Shown here piece after piece: positions 34,941 through 45,321 of a stretch of DNA of 64,000 nucleotides. The DNA is taken from the NCBI RefSeq assembly GCF_003610295.1, contig NZ_RAPV01000001.1, positions 4,030,001 through 4,094,000 of the forward strand, read 5' to 3'. The DNA is from Paraburkholderia sp. BL23I1N1. Lineage in GTDB: Bacteria; Pseudomonadota; Gammaproteobacteria; Burkholderiales; Burkholderiaceae. The notes beneath the pieces are model-generated. The model was not told where the DNA came from. It saw only the letters and a program-made list of their open reading frames with translations, and did not search any database. The stretch's first letter is position 1. Every line of letters begins with the position of its first letter. A program made the position numbers and the translations under genes.

Positions 34941-36872
34941 CTAGAACGTGTACGCCAACTTGCCGAACGCCGTGCGGCCTGGCGTGTTGTAACCGTACGC
35001 GGTGACATACTGCCGGTTAAAGAGATTCGACAGACTCGCGGACACGGTGAGATGCGAGTTGACCTTATAGGCGGCGCGCAGATCGACCCTTGTGTACGAC
35101 GGCAGATAGGTCGCGTTGAACTGGTCGTCGAAGGTCGAGCCTCCGTAAAGCAGCGAGACCCCGGTGCTGAGGGCGTGAAGGTGGAACTCGTCCCACATGT
35201 GATCGACGCTCAGGCTGACCGTCTGGCGCGGACGGCGCGGAAGCCACGTCTGGTCGGTGACGTCCTGCGGATTCAGCAGGCCCACCGCGAGATTGACAGG
35301 TGTCGATTTGCCGACGGTGCCTTTGTACGACAGATCGATACCCTGGATGTGGGCCCGCCCGATGTTCACGGGCAACTTGGTCGCAGCGTTGAAAGAGATG
35401 AGGTCATGGACCCTGGTGTCATAAACCGCGGCCGTGAAGGTGCCGAAAGACGTCGAGGCGTCCAGCGCGGCCTCAACCGTGTCGCTGCGCTCGGGTAACA
35501 GGTTCGGGTTCGAGTAGCCAGGATAGTACAGATCGTTGAACGTCGGCAGGCGGAATGCGTTGCCATACGAGAGTCGCGCCGTATACACCGGCGTGATGGC
35601 ATAGGCCACGGCGACATTGCCTGTATTGACCGACTGGCCCTGAACAATCTCGTGGCGGCTCGCCAGGAACACCGTCAGTGCACCGAGCGTGGCTGACTGA
35701 TGAAGTGAGACAGACGAATCGTTGCGTGCCGGCACGCCCTGAGGGATATCGACCGGCAGGAACGCTAGCTCACGGCTAAAGTCGTATGCGAGCTTCGTCT
35801 CCCCAGACAGCGGCAGACCGAACAGTGTCAGCCCGCGTTCCTGATGCGTTAGCGAGGTCGAGGTGCTGAAGCGCGTCGAGTCGATCTCATCGGTCGGGAT
35901 AGTCGGATCGTTCGCGTAGACGAACTGGCGGTCCGTGGCGTAGCCCACCGACTGGTCAAACTGGGTGGACGGCGTAATGTCCAGATGAAACGCGAGGCCT
36001 GTTGTCAGCTGATGATCGAGCTGCCGGTCGGCACCACCTGCATTGTCGTAAGACAGATCGGACTTGTGGTACAGGGCGAACGTGGAGAGCGACCAATTGT
36101 CGTGCGTATAGCCGAGACGCGCATCCAGATCCTGGGCATGGTACGGGTTCCGGCCATCCTCGTGGCCATAGGCGTACGGCTGGGTCGCATCGATCCCCGC
36201 GGTGTTGTAGTCGTGCAAACCGAGCGAGTAGGTCAGTCCGGACAGTGCCGAGAGCGGACCTGTGGACGGGATACTGCCCGACGTGCGGATTTGTGTATCG
36301 AAGGTCTTGTTCGAGCCGCCGCCTACGGAGACCGTGGTCTGGTTCGGCTGATTGGACGCATGGTTGGTGAACAGCTGCACGACGCCGCCCATCGCATCCG
36401 CACCGAACGACGCGGCCGCCGGGCCTGAGATGACTTCGACGCGGTCGAACGCGGAGGTCGGCAGATCTGCCCACTCGGCCACCCCGGTGGTCACGGAACC
36501 GACCCGGATACCGTCGATAAACACGGCGACCTGATTACCCGATGAGCCCCGAATGCTGACCGAGGCGGTGGACCCTGGGCCGCCGTTTTGCGAAACGGTG
36601 ACACCGGGTAGCGTGGCGAGGGCTTGCGTGATACTCGGGTCGGCTGGTGACAGGCGTTCGAGGTCGGTGCGCGTCAGGACCTGAGTCGTGGCGTAGCGTT
36701 GGTCGAACGATTGCGGCAGGTGTTGGGTGTCGCCCGTGACGAGAATATTCGGCAGCGTGGTTTCGGCCGGAACCTGCTCCGACTGCGGCAACGACGCGTC
36801 GTCTGCGGCGTGTGCAACCTGCCACGCCGAGACGGTCAGGGCAGAGGTGATGATGAAATGACGGAACTTCAT
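34941..36872 (-). CDS. btuB: TonB-dependent outer-membrane receptor, BtuB-like (cobalamin uptake)
   Basis: The 643-residue receptor has a signal peptide (FIITSALTVSAWQVAHA), a TonB box-like ILVTGD, a plug domain (LATLPGVTVSQNGGPGSTASVSIRG; IDGIRVGS; VEVISGPAAASFGADAMGGVVQ) and a 22-strand barrel ending in AFGKLAYTF. The start is ATG 36872. A cobalamin riboswitch lies 110 bases upstream on the same strand, so vitamin B12 is the likely ligand and B12 represses expression. BtuB imports cobalamin across the outer membrane with TonB energy. No btuFCD genes are in view. Confidence 0.92.
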   Translation of the reverse strand: MKFRHFIITSALTVSAWQVAHAADDASLPQSEQVPAETTLPNILVTGDTQHLPQSFDQRYATTQVLTRTDLERLSPADPSITQALATLPGVTVSQNGGPGSTASVSIRGSSGNQVAVFIDGIRVGSVTTGVAEWADLPTSAFDRVEVISGPAAASFGADAMGGVVQLFTNHASNQPNQTTVSVGGGSNKTFDTQIRTSGSIPSTGPLSALSGLTYSLGLHDYNTAGIDATQPYAYGHEDGRNPYHAQDLDARLGYTHDNWSLSTFALYHKSDLSYDNAGGADRQLDHQLTTGLAFHLDITPSTQFDQSVGYATDRQFVYANDPTIPTDEIDSTRFSTSTSLTHQERGLTLFGLPLSGETKLAYDFSRELAFLPVDIPQGVPARNDSSVSLHQSATLGALTVFLASRHEIVQGQSVNTGNVAVAYAITPVYTARLSYGNAFRLPTFNDLYYPGYSNPNLLPERSDTVEAALDASTSFGTFTAAVYDTRVHDLISFNAATKLPVNIGRAHIQGIDLSYKGTVGKSTPVNLAVGLLNPQDVTDQTWLPRRPRQTVSLSVDHMWDEFHLHALSTGVSLLYGGSTFDDQFNATYLPSYTRVDLRAAYKVNSHLTVSASLSNLFNRQYVTAYGYNTPGRTAFGKLAYTF

Positions 36873-36983
36873 GATTGAACGGCAGATCCTGAGGCTGGGG
36901 CTGTCGTTGCAACGGGCGACCGCATAGGCGGTGCTTGCACATCGGGACACCCCGCCCCGGTATGGCTGCGCAGACCTCGGTTT

Positions 36984-37150
36984 GATGGCAGGTCTCCTGG
37001 CTCGCGGGTCAACGTCACGTGCCGACCTTCCCGGGGATCCAGTGGTCATGAGTGGCACAGACTCGCCGCTTACAGTTGCGGGGGCAGCCGCAGACTCGGA
37101 GCATGACTGCTCGTACTGCGTTCCCTTTTGATCCCGGTGACGGGAACCAT
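36984..37150 (-). promoter_or_regulatory. Cobalamin riboswitch (B12 leader RNA) controlling the BtuB-like gene
   Basis: Read on the minus strand, the segment has GGTTCCCGTCACCGGGATC, AAAAGGGAA and the core CTGCCCCCGCAACTGTAAGC. These are followed by GCCACTCATGACCACTGG, GGGAAGG and the terminal box GAGCCAGGAGACCTGCC. This order is the standard cobalamin riboswitch layout. It sits between the metE stop (37200) and the btuB start (36872), in the btuB orientation. B12 binding should lower BtuB synthesis. Confidence 0.95.
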
Positions 37151-37199
37151 CAGCGCGAAGCGTACCGATGCGTAGTGGCTGCCGTCAACCACTACGATG

Positions 37200-39494
37200 T
37201 TAGACCTGTGATGCTTCAGACCCTTGTTCCGCGAGCCTTTGTCGCAAAGTTCCGGCGGCTGACACCATGTTGGTCAACGCGGCTTCGGTCTCGGCCCAGC
37301 CGCGGGTTTTCAGGCCGCAGTCGGGATTGACCCACAGTCGTTCAGCGGGAATGACCTCGCATGCCCGTTCGAGCAATCGCTGCATTGCTTCGACGCTCGG
37401 GACACGCGACGAATGCGTGTCGTATACGCCGGGTCCGATTCCGTTCGGATAGGCGAACTCGCCGAAACCGTCGAGCAGTTCCATCGATGAGCGCGATGTC
37501 TCGATTGTGATGACGTCCGCATCCAGCGCGGCGATCGACGGCAGAATGTCGTTGAACTCCGAGTAACACATATGGGTGTGAATCTGCGTGGCGTCGGAGA
37601 CACCGCCCGCCGCAATCCGGAATGCCCGGGTCGCCCAATCGAGGTAAGCGGACCAGTCCGTCTTACGCAGTGGCAGCCCTTCACGGAATGCCGGCTCATC
37701 GATCTGGATGATGCGGATACCGGCTTTTTCGAGGTCCACGACTTCGTCGCGAATGACCAGAGCCAATTGGAGTGCGGTAGTCGAGCGCGGCTGGTCGTCA
37801 CGAACAAATGACCACTCGAGCATGGTTACCGGCCCGGTCAGCACGCCTTTCACCAGCCTATTGGTCAAAGACTGCGCGTGACAGGCCGCATCCACAATCA
37901 TGGGCTCGGGCCGGTAGATGTCGCCGTAAATAATCGGCGGCTTGACGCACTGCGAACCATAATTCTGAACCCACCCGCTTTCGGTGAGCGCGCATCCCCA
38001 GAGTTTGTCCGCAAAAAACTCGACCATGTCGTTGCGTTCGACTTCGCCGTGCACCAGTACGTCGAGTCCGAGTTCTTCCTGTCTTCGAACGACGGTCGCC
38101 GTTTCGGCGCGCATACGCTCCAGGTATTCAAGTGCGCGTATCTCACCCCGCCGATAGGCGGCACGAGCTTGCCGTATCGCCGGCGTCTGCGGGAATGAAC
38201 CGATTGTCGTGGTGGGCAGAAGCGGCAGCTTGAGCGAGTGATGCTGCACACGACTTCGGTCGGTGAACGGACTCTTACGGCTGGCCATCGTGTCGGTGAT
38301 TGCGGCGACACGTCGCTGGACCAATACATTGAATACCGCGCCTGAGCTGCTGCGCGAGTCGAGTGCAGTATCTGCCGCTGCGAGCGCTGACTCGGCCGCT
38401 GCCGGATCGTGGAGCGCGAGCGCAATCGTGCTGAGTTCATCAAGTTTTTCGGTTGCGAAGGCAAGCCACGACCGGAGTTCGGCATCAAGCCGCTTTTCGG
38501 AAGCGAGCGTGACTGGCACGTGGACAAGCGAGCAGGACGGTGCGATCCAAAGCCGTTCGCCGCGTTCCGCATGAAGGCTCGCTAGTGAACCCGCAATGGC
38601 ACCCAGATCGGCGCGCCAGACGTTGCGTCCATCGACGACGCCGGCAGATAGGACCTTGTCCGCCGGAAGCGCAGAACGCCACGCCTCCAGCTGTTGCGGA
38701 GCCCTGACCAGATCGATATGCACACCGTGAACAGGCAGTTTTGCGACGGCCGGTGCGTGATCGGCGGCGGTGTCGAAATAGGTTGCCAGCAGCACCTTGA
38801 CGCCCGAATCGCCCAGCACGTTATACACGGCGGAAAACGCCTCGAGCCAATCCGCTTCGAGATCGACACAGAGCGCCGGCTCGTCCAGTTGGACCCATTC
38901 GATACCTCGCGCTTTTAGCGTGTCGAGAATGCGCAGGTAGCGGATGACCAGCTTTGGCACCAGCGTTAGCCGGTCAAAGCCTGCAACACGGCTTTTGGAT
39001 AGCCACAAATAGGTGATAGGTCCAATCAACACCGGCTTGACCGCATGATCCAGTGCGAGCGCCTCGTCGATTTCCTCGAAGAACCAGTCGACGCCGCCAT
39101 TGAACGTGGTGTCGGGACCGAGTTCCGGCACAAGGTAGTGATAGTTGGTATCGAACCACTTGGTCATTTCCATGGCCGGCTGCGCCTTGTTGCCCCGCGC
39201 CAGTTCGTGATACTGGGCGAGCGACAGGGTCGCCGGCTGGAAACCGAATCGCTCAGGTAACGCGCCGAGCAGGGCGGTCAGGTTCAGCATCGGGTCGTAC
39301 CACGCAAAATCGCCGACTGCGACGAAATCCAGCTTCGCAGCACGCTGCAATTCCCAGTGACGGGCGCGCAGTTCCTTTCCGACCCCACGCAAATAGGCAT
39401 CGTCGGATTCTCCACGCCAGAAAGATTCCTGCGCGAACTTGAGTTCGCGATGCGCGCCGATGCGCGGAAAACCGGAGATGTGAGTGCGGGCCAT
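37200..39494 (-). CDS. metE: Cobalamin-independent methionine synthase (first copy)
   Basis: The 764-residue MetE is full length. The N-terminal barrel starts with SGFPRIGAHRELKFA. The catalytic C-terminal barrel has [13 protein letters not shown] (zinc His and Cys) and [13 protein letters not shown] (second zinc Cys). [10 protein letters not shown] and VHGEVERNDMVEFF are also typical. It transfers a methyl group from methyltetrahydropteroyl-polyglutamate to homocysteine. It diverges from a MetR-like gene at 39638, with a MetR-type box between. The codon and residue drift from the second MetE (41561-43840) shows an old duplication or transfer, not a recent one. Confidence 0.95.
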   Translation of the reverse strand: MARTHISGFPRIGAHRELKFAQESFWRGESDDAYLRGVGKELRARHWELQRAAKLDFVAVGDFAWYDPMLNLTALLGALPERFGFQPATLSLAQYHELARGNKAQPAMEMTKWFDTNYHYLVPELGPDTTFNGGVDWFFEEIDEALALDHAVKPVLIGPITYLWLSKSRVAGFDRLTLVPKLVIRYLRILDTLKARGIEWVQLDEPALCVDLEADWLEAFSAVYNVLGDSGVKVLLATYFDTAADHAPAVAKLPVHGVHIDLVRAPQQLEAWRSALPADKVLSAGVVDGRNVWRADLGAIAGSLASLHAERGERLWIAPSCSLVHVPVTLASEKRLDAELRSWLAFATEKLDELSTIALALHDPAAAESALAAADTALDSRSSSGAVFNVLVQRRVAAITDTMASRKSPFTDRSRVQHHSLKLPLLPTTTIGSFPQTPAIRQARAAYRRGEIRALEYLERMRAETATVVRRQEELGLDVLVHGEVERNDMVEFFADKLWGCALTESGWVQNYGSQCVKPPIIYGDIYRPEPMIVDAACHAQSLTNRLVKGVLTGPVTMLEWSFVRDDQPRSTTALQLALVIRDEVVDLEKAGIRIIQIDEPAFREGLPLRKTDWSAYLDWATRAFRIAAGGVSDATQIHTHMCYSEFNDILPSIAALDADVITIETSRSSMELLDGFGEFAYPNGIGPGVYDTHSSRVPSVEAMQRLLERACEVIPAERLWVNPDCGLKTRGWAETEAALTNMVSAAGTLRQRLAEQGSEASQV

Positions 39495-39571
39495 GCGGAA
39501 TCCTTGAGTGAATGCCGCGTAGTGTGCGAGTCACGGTATGATTCATCAAGCGACATGTTTTCATCATCATA

Positions 39572-39584
39572 TGAGCCACATTCA
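39572..39584. promoter_or_regulatory. Candidate MetR-type box between metE and its divergent regulator
   Basis: TGAGCCACATTCA matches the MetR consensus TGAA-N5-TTCA with one mismatch. It lies in the 143-base region between the metE start (39494) and the LysR-type start (39638). Confidence 0.5.
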
Positions 39585-39637
39585 TATCAGGATCTTTCCC
39601 CCTTCTCTGTATTGTCATGGCCATTGCGGGCGGTGCC

Positions 39638-40561
39638 ATGCTTGAACTGCGTCATCTTCGTTCGCTCATTGCGATCTCCGAATCCGACAAGCTGGTGACC
39701 GCCGCCGAGCGGGTCAATCTCAGCCAGTCCGCGCTGTCGCATCAGATCCGCGATATGGAGGCTCACTACGAGGTGTCCCTCTTCGAGCGTACGCGTCAAG
39801 GCCTGCGTTTTACGGCTGCTGGCGAGCGGCTACTTGCCCTGGCACGGGAAACAGTGGCTGCGGTTGCCACAGCCGAGCGTGATCTCGTTCGCCTGAAGGG
39901 GGACGTGCGGGGCGAACTGCGAATCGTGCTGGAATGCCACACGTGCTTTGACTGGCTGATGCCGGTCATGGATGAATTTCGCCGACGCTGGCCGGAAGTC
40001 GAAGTCGATCTGGTCGCCGGGTTCCATGCCGACCCGATGAAACTGCTGAATGAGGGCAAAGCAGACGTGGTCATTGGCTCAAAGCCTGCCACCCGGCGTA
40101 ATCTGCACATTGCGCCGCTGTTCCGGTTCGAGATACAGGTCGTGATCGCCAACGAACATCGGTTGCGCAACAAGCGGCGCATCGGTCCCGATGACCTGCA
40201 AGGCGAAACGCTGATCACCTACCCCGTGCCGGAATCGCGTATCGACCTGATTCGCGAAGTGCTGGAACCGGCGGGGATCAAACTCGAACGGCGAACCGCC
40301 GAACTGACCATCGCGATCATGCAACTGGTGGCGAGCCGCCGCGGCATTGCAGCACTGCCGAACTGGGGTGTGAAGAATTACGTCGACCACGACTACGTGC
40401 TCGCGAAGCGCGTCGGTGCCGGGGGATTGTGGAGCGAACTCTATGCCGTCGCACCCAAAGGCATTGCAGGGCGGCCGTACTTCGACGATTTTGTGAAGAT
40501 CGTTCGGGACATCTGCGCGGCCCAGTTGGACAGCATCGAACTGATAGCCGGCAATCCGTGA
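39638..40561 (+). CDS. MetR-like LysR regulator (first copy)
   Basis: The ~307-residue LysR protein has the helix-turn-helix KLVTAAERVNLSQSALSHQI. The effector domain contains RIVLECHTCFDWLMPVM, the segment found in MetR proteins. MetR uses homocysteine as co-inducer and activates metE. It is divergent from metE, the textbook arrangement. ATG 39638 gives the usual LysR N-terminus (MLELRHLRSL); a start at 39617 is also possible. The gene for CobF follows 90 bases later on the same strand. Confidence 0.9.
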   Translation: MLELRHLRSLIAISESDKLVTAAERVNLSQSALSHQIRDMEAHYEVSLFERTRQGLRFTAAGERLLALARETVAAVATAERDLVRLKGDVRGELRIVLECHTCFDWLMPVMDEFRRRWPEVEVDLVAGFHADPMKLLNEGKADVVIGSKPATRRNLHIAPLFRFEIQVVIANEHRLRNKRRIGPDDLQGETLITYPVPESRIDLIREVLEPAGIKLERRTAELTIAIMQLVASRRGIAALPNWGVKNYVDHDYVLAKRVGAGGLWSELYAVAPKGIAGRPYFDDFVKIVRDICAAQLDSIELIAGNP

Positions 40562-40651
40562 GTGGTTGCATGTTCCCACCCAGCATGAATTGACATTCGC
40601 TGCGGGAGTGCTCGATCGGGACTCCTGTTGCATTAGCCAGGAGTTGACGCG

Positions 40652-41416
40652 ATGAAAAAGATCCTGATCATCGGAATTGGGGCGGGTAATCCGGACTACG
40701 TGACGGTTCAGGCGATCAACGCGCTCAACCAGGTCGACGTATTCTTCGTGATGGACAAGGGCGTCGCGAAGGAGAAACTGGTCGCGCTGCGTAAGCAGAT
40801 CATCGAGCGGTTTATCAGCGGCGACCGTTATCGGATCGTCGAGGCGACCAGCCCTGAACGCCGACGCGACGACTCGGACTACAAATCGACGGTCGACGAA
40901 CTGAACCGCGACAAGCAACTCATATTCGAACGCCTGATTGCAGACGAGATGAGCGACGGCGAAGTCGGCGCTTTTCTGGTGTGGGGCGATCCTTCGCTTT
41001 ACGACAGCACGATCCGCATCATCGAGGCCATCGCGAGCGGTGGCAGGCACGCGTTCGACTATGAGGTGATACCCGGGATCAGCAGCGTTCAGGCGCTTGC
41101 TGCGCGACACAGGATCCCGCTGAACCTGATTGGCCGGTCGATTGAAATCACCAACGGTCGCGCAATCGCCGAAGGGTTTCCGAATAATGTTGATAGTGTC
41201 GTCGTGATGCTGGACTCGCAAGATGCTTACAGGCACCTCGCGGATGAAGACCTGGACATCTACTGGGGCGCGTACGTGGGAACGCCCGACGAAATTCTCA
41301 TTTCGGGAAAGCTGCGCGACGTCATGGACGATATTGAACGCGTGAGGGCAGAGGCGCGCCGCACCCACGGCTGGATGATGGACACGTATCTGCTGTGTCG
41401 GCGCGAAAGCGAATGA
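40652..41416 (+). CDS. cobF: Precorrin-6A synthase (deacetylating), CobF
   Basis: The 254-residue tetrapyrrole methylase-fold protein begins KKILIIGIGAGNPDYVTVQAI. It shows the SAM-binding core AFLVWGDPSLYDSTIRI and YEVIPGISSVQALAARH. TYLLCRR near the end and the overall order match CobF, the enzyme of the aerobic cobalamin pathway that methylates C-1 and removes acetate from precorrin-5. It is alone here; the rest of the cob genes must be elsewhere. Its position between two metE/metR pairs and near the BtuB riboswitch gives the locus a B12 theme. Confidence 0.9.
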   Translation: MKKILIIGIGAGNPDYVTVQAINALNQVDVFFVMDKGVAKEKLVALRKQIIERFISGDRYRIVEATSPERRRDDSDYKSTVDELNRDKQLIFERLIADEMSDGEVGAFLVWGDPSLYDSTIRIIEAIASGGRHAFDYEVIPGISSVQALAARHRIPLNLIGRSIEITNGRAIAEGFPNNVDSVVVMLDSQDAYRHLADEDLDIYWGAYVGTPDEILISGKLRDVMDDIERVRAEARRTHGWMMDTYLLCRRESE

Positions 41417-41560
41417 CATGTCGCCGATAGACCGCCTGGTAGGGCGGATCGTCGATCAGTTCTGGATGAAGGACCTTGACGGGATGAACTGGAAGATGAC
41501 ACACGGCGCTGGTCCGGTTTGAACCAGCGCCGCACGCACCAGGCAGGTGGCACGTGCGCC

Positions 41561-43840
41561 TTAGGCGGAAGCGCGCAGCGTCCTGGCAGCTGCCACCATG
41601 TTGGTCAGTGCCGGAATGACTTCTTCCCACTGGCGCGTCTTCAGACCGCAGTCCGGGTTCACCCACAGGCGTTGCGCCGGAATACGTTCGGCCGCCTTCT
41701 TCATCAGTTGAACGATGTGTTCTTCGGTCGGGATGTTCGGCGAGTGAATGTCGTACACGCCTAGTCCGATTTCGTTCGGGTAGTTGAAGTTGTCGAACGC
41801 GTCCAGCAACTCCATATCCGAGCGCGAGGTCTCGATGGTGATCACGTCAGCGTCCATGTCGGCGATCGACGCGATGATGTCGTTGAACTCCGAATAGCAC
41901 ATATGCGTGTGGATCTGCGTCTCGTCATCCACGCCGTTTGCCGTGATACGGAAAGACTCCACAGCCCAGTCGAGGTATTCCTTCCACTGCGCCTGACGCA
42001 GCGGCAGACCTTCGCGCAAGGCGGCCTCGTCGATCTGGATCACGCGCACGCCGGCCTTCTCGAGGTCCAGCACTTCTTCGCGAATGGCCAGTGCCAGTTG
42101 GTAGCACGAGACCGAACGCGGCTGGTCGTCGCGCACAAAGGACCAGTTCAGAATCGTCACCGGGCCCGTCAACATGCCCTTCATCGGCTTGTTGGTGAGC
42201 GACTGGGCGTACTTGATCCATTCGACGGTCATGGCCTTCGGACGGCTGATGTCGCCGAACAGGATAGGCGGCTTGACGCAACGCGAACCGTACGACTGCA
42301 CCCAGCCGAACTGGCTGAAAGCGTAGCCATCGAGCTGTTCGCCAAAGTATTCCACCATGTCGTTACGCTCGGCTTCGCCGTGCACCAGCACGTCCAGGCC
42401 AAGCGCTTCCTGCTCGCGCACGCTGCGCTCGATCTCGGCGCGCATCGCGGTTTTGTAACCGGCTTCGTCCAGTGCGCCGCTCTTGAACTGGCTACGCGCA
42501 TGGCGAATTTCGCCAGTCTGCGGGAACGAGCCGATGGTCGTGGTCGGGTAAGCCGGCAGCTTCAACAATGCAGCCTGCTTGTCGGCGCGCGCCGGATAGA
42601 CATTTTTGCGCTGACCCAGGGCCGGATTGATCTTCGCGAGGGCAGCCTTGACCGCCGGGTTGTTCACGCGCGGCGACGCACGGCGTGCGGCAATGGCGGC
42701 GCTGTTTGCTGCGAGTTCAGCCTTCACGGCGTCACGGCCCTGGTTCAGTGCGGTGGCCAGCACCTTCAGTTCGACCAGTTTCTGTAGCGCAAAGGCGAGC
42801 CAGGAGCGGACTTCCGCATCCAGCTTCTGCTCGCTGTCGAGATCCACCGGCACATGCAGCAGCGAGCACGACGGTGCGATCCAGAGGCGGTCGCCCAGTT
42901 GCTTTGCGACTGGCTCGAGCCAATCGAGTACGCCGGCGAGGTCCGTCTTCCAGATGTTGCGGCCGTTAATCACGCCCAGCGACAGCACGCGGTCCTGGGG
43001 CAATTGGCTGATTACCGCTTCGATTTCGGCGCGGGCATTGACAGCATCCAGATGCAGGCCCTGCACCGGCAGTTTGCAAGGCAGCGACAGGTTGTCGAGC
43101 AACTGGCCGAAGTACGTAGCAAGCAACAGCTTGACCTTGCCGTTCGCCAGTGCCTCGTAGGCGCTCACGTACGCTTGCTGCCATTCAGCCGACAGTTCGG
43201 TGACGAGGATAGGCTCGTCGATCTGAACCCATTCGACGCCTTGCGCCGCGAGCGTGGCCAGCAGTTCCGCGTAGGCCGGCAGCAGGGCCAGCTTGTCGGA
43301 GTCGTCCTTGGCCTTACCGAGCGCAAGATAGGTCACAGGGCCGACGATCACCGGCTTGACCTTGACGCCTTGTGCTTTCGCTTCAGCCAGTTGTTCCAGC
43401 AGGCGCGACGGATCGAGCTTGAATTCGGTGCTAGCGCTGAATTCAGGGACGATGTAGTGATAGTTGGTATCGAACCACTTGGTCATCTCGCCAGCAGCGA
43501 CGCCGCTGCAGCACGCGCTGTGGTCCTCGGCACCTTTTGCCGAGCGGCCGCGGGCGACGCGGAAGTAGTTGTCGAGGGCGTCGCCATGGAAGCCGTGCAC
43601 GCGTTCCGGCAGGTTGCCCAGCGTGAAGCTCATGTCCAGTACCTGGTCGTAGAAGGCGAAGTCGCCCACCGCAGCCAGACCCAGATCCGCCTGGTGTGTC
43701 CAGTGACGCTGGCGCAGTTGAGCACCCAGCGCTTTCAGTTCGCCGAGCGAGGACTCGCCTTTCCAGTAGGACTCGAGTGCGAATTTCAGTTCGCGCTTCG
43801 CGCCGATACGGGGAAAGCCCAGATTGTGTGTCGTTGCCAT
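41561..43840 (-). CDS. metE: Cobalamin-independent methionine synthase (second copy)
   Basis: The 759-residue MetE starts [21 protein letters not shown]. It has [41 protein letters not shown] and [13 protein letters not shown] with all zinc ligands. The first barrel contains a Cys-rich insertion ([16 protein letters not shown]) just before [12 protein letters not shown], absent from the other copy. It is divergent from its own MetR-like gene at 43976. Same reaction as the first copy. Two active-looking enzymes may serve different conditions. Confidence 0.95.
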   Translation of the reverse strand: MATTHNLGFPRIGAKRELKFALESYWKGESSLGELKALGAQLRQRHWTHQADLGLAAVGDFAFYDQVLDMSFTLGNLPERVHGFHGDALDNYFRVARGRSAKGAEDHSACCSGVAAGEMTKWFDTNYHYIVPEFSASTEFKLDPSRLLEQLAEAKAQGVKVKPVIVGPVTYLALGKAKDDSDKLALLPAYAELLATLAAQGVEWVQIDEPILVTELSAEWQQAYVSAYEALANGKVKLLLATYFGQLLDNLSLPCKLPVQGLHLDAVNARAEIEAVISQLPQDRVLSLGVINGRNIWKTDLAGVLDWLEPVAKQLGDRLWIAPSCSLLHVPVDLDSEQKLDAEVRSWLAFALQKLVELKVLATALNQGRDAVKAELAANSAAIAARRASPRVNNPAVKAALAKINPALGQRKNVYPARADKQAALLKLPAYPTTTIGSFPQTGEIRHARSQFKSGALDEAGYKTAMRAEIERSVREQEALGLDVLVHGEAERNDMVEYFGEQLDGYAFSQFGWVQSYGSRCVKPPILFGDISRPKAMTVEWIKYAQSLTNKPMKGMLTGPVTILNWSFVRDDQPRSVSCYQLALAIREEVLDLEKAGVRVIQIDEAALREGLPLRQAQWKEYLDWAVESFRITANGVDDETQIHTHMCYSEFNDIIASIADMDADVITIETSRSDMELLDAFDNFNYPNEIGLGVYDIHSPNIPTEEHIVQLMKKAAERIPAQRLWVNPDCGLKTRQWEEVIPALTNMVAAARTLRASA

Positions 43841-43914
43841 CGTTTCGCCTTGATTCGGTCAGTTGCGGATGTGTGAATCGGGATGCGTGGATCGTATAGA
43901 ATGACATCCATGAA

Positions 43915-43951
43915 GTAAAATGGTGCTAATTCAACGAACCATTAGTTTTAC
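43915..43951. promoter_or_regulatory. Candidate LysR operator between the second metE and metR genes
   Basis: GTAAAATGGT (43915-43924) and ACCATTAGTTTTAC (43938-43951) form an imperfect inverted repeat around a 13-base spacer, with a 4-base insertion in the right arm. It lies in the 135-base region between the divergent starts. No clear TGAA-N5-TTCA box was seen here. Confidence 0.45.
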
Positions 43952-43975
43952 TCATATATTATTGGGTCGCAGCGC

Positions 43976-44890
43976 ATGCTTGAAAGAACTCATCTGGCCA
44001 TCGTCCAGGCGGTGGACAAACACGGATCCCTCACCGCTGCGGCGGAAATCCTGTGTGTGACGCAGTCGGCGCTCAGCCACACCATGAAAAAGCTGGAGCA
44101 GCAACTGGGTGCCGACATCTGGCTGCGCGAGGGGCGCAGCCTGCGATTGACCCAGGCCGGTCAATACCTGCTTGCCGTGGCGAATCGTGTGCTGCCGCAA
44201 CTGGCGCTTGCCGAAGAACGACTGGGCCAGTACGCGCAGGGCGAGCGTGGCTCGCTTCGCATCGGGATGGAATGCCATCCCTGCTACCAGTGGTTGCTCA
44301 AGGTGGTCTCGCCCTATCTCGCGCGCTGGCCCGACGTCGATGTCGACGTCAAACAGAAGTTCCAGTTTGGAGGGATCGGCGCGTTGTTCGGCTATGAGAT
44401 CGATCTGCTAGTGACGCCAGATCCGCTCTATAAGCCGGGCTTACGCTTTGAACCGGTGTTCGACTACGAGCAGGTGCTGGTGGTGAACCGTGAGCACGTG
44501 CTTGCCGGAGCTGAGTATGTAAAGCCGGACCAGTTGACGCGGGAAGTGTTGATTACCTATCCGGTGGAGACCGACAGGCTCGATATCTACAATCAGTTCC
44601 TGATGCCAGCCGGTGTCACGCCACGGCGCCACAAGGCGATCGAGACCACCGACATCATGTTGCAGATGGTGGCAAGCGGCAGGGGCGTAGCGGCATTGCC
44701 TCGCTGGCTGGTGGAAGAATACGCCGACACGATGAACATCGTCCCGGTACGCCTGGGGCGAAAAGGCATCGCCAAGCAGATCTTCCTGGGTGCCCGCGAG
44801 ACAGACACGGAAATTGACTACCTCAAGGCCTTTGTCGATCTAGCGCGCAAACCGGAAGTGGCACTGACTGAACAACGGGAAACACCATGA
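43976..44890 (+). CDS. metR: MetR, LysR-type activator of metE (second copy)
   Basis: The 304-residue LysR protein closely follows MetR. It has the helix-turn-helix SLTAAAEILCVTQSALSHTMKKLE, the effector segment LRIGMECHPCYQWLLKVV, and VLITYPVETDRLDIYNQFL. The DNA-binding and homocysteine-sensing regions are complete. It is divergent from the second metE, which is the expected target. Compared with the first regulator it is nearer to classical MetR in length and motif spacing. Confidence 0.93.
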   Translation: MLERTHLAIVQAVDKHGSLTAAAEILCVTQSALSHTMKKLEQQLGADIWLREGRSLRLTQAGQYLLAVANRVLPQLALAEERLGQYAQGERGSLRIGMECHPCYQWLLKVVSPYLARWPDVDVDVKQKFQFGGIGALFGYEIDLLVTPDPLYKPGLRFEPVFDYEQVLVVNREHVLAGAEYVKPDQLTREVLITYPVETDRLDIYNQFLMPAGVTPRRHKAIETTDIMLQMVASGRGVAALPRWLVEEYADTMNIVPVRLGRKGIAKQIFLGARETDTEIDYLKAFVDLARKPEVALTEQRETP

Positions 44891-45321
44891 CACAGCACCT
44901 CGAACGCAAACCGCTCGCGCTGCCCAACGGACAGCACCGCCGATGCAGCACGCAGACTAGCCAACTTCGCCGACACGCGGATCACCGAAGATGAGAAGGC
45001 AAGCTGCCCCACCGGAAGTGACAGGTAGATTTGCAGCGAGGAGCGACCGTTCGCACCGGTCGAGTGTGGGGTCGCAGTGGGTCGAACGGGGACGGTCGTC
45101 GTCCGTCTCAGTTCGTTAAGGGTTATTCGATGCCTGCCTTCGGCCATGAAAAGACAGTTGCTGATGCCAGGCGGAGCGGCCGCTTTGCAACTGCTCGCGT
45201 ACATGCGGGCTGTTTTGGTCGCGCAACCAGCACAATGACCCCATTACGCATCGTCGTTTCACGTATGGCGCGTATGCTACGATGGTTCGGGCCAAACTCC
45301 TGACTTCGCAGAGAGGGTTCT
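44891..45321. other. 431 bases without a supported gene
   Basis: Several short frames cross this stretch on both strands but none has a ribosome site plus recognisable family features. A frame starting MTQHLERKPLALPNG right after metR soon loses protein-like composition and may be a decayed gene. The right end must hold the promoter of the radical SAM gene. Confidence 0.45.

Noticed and set aside
36984..37150. Assigning the cobalamin riboswitch to metE
   Set aside because: It lies after the 3' end of metE in the btuB orientation, so it can only lead the btuB transcript.
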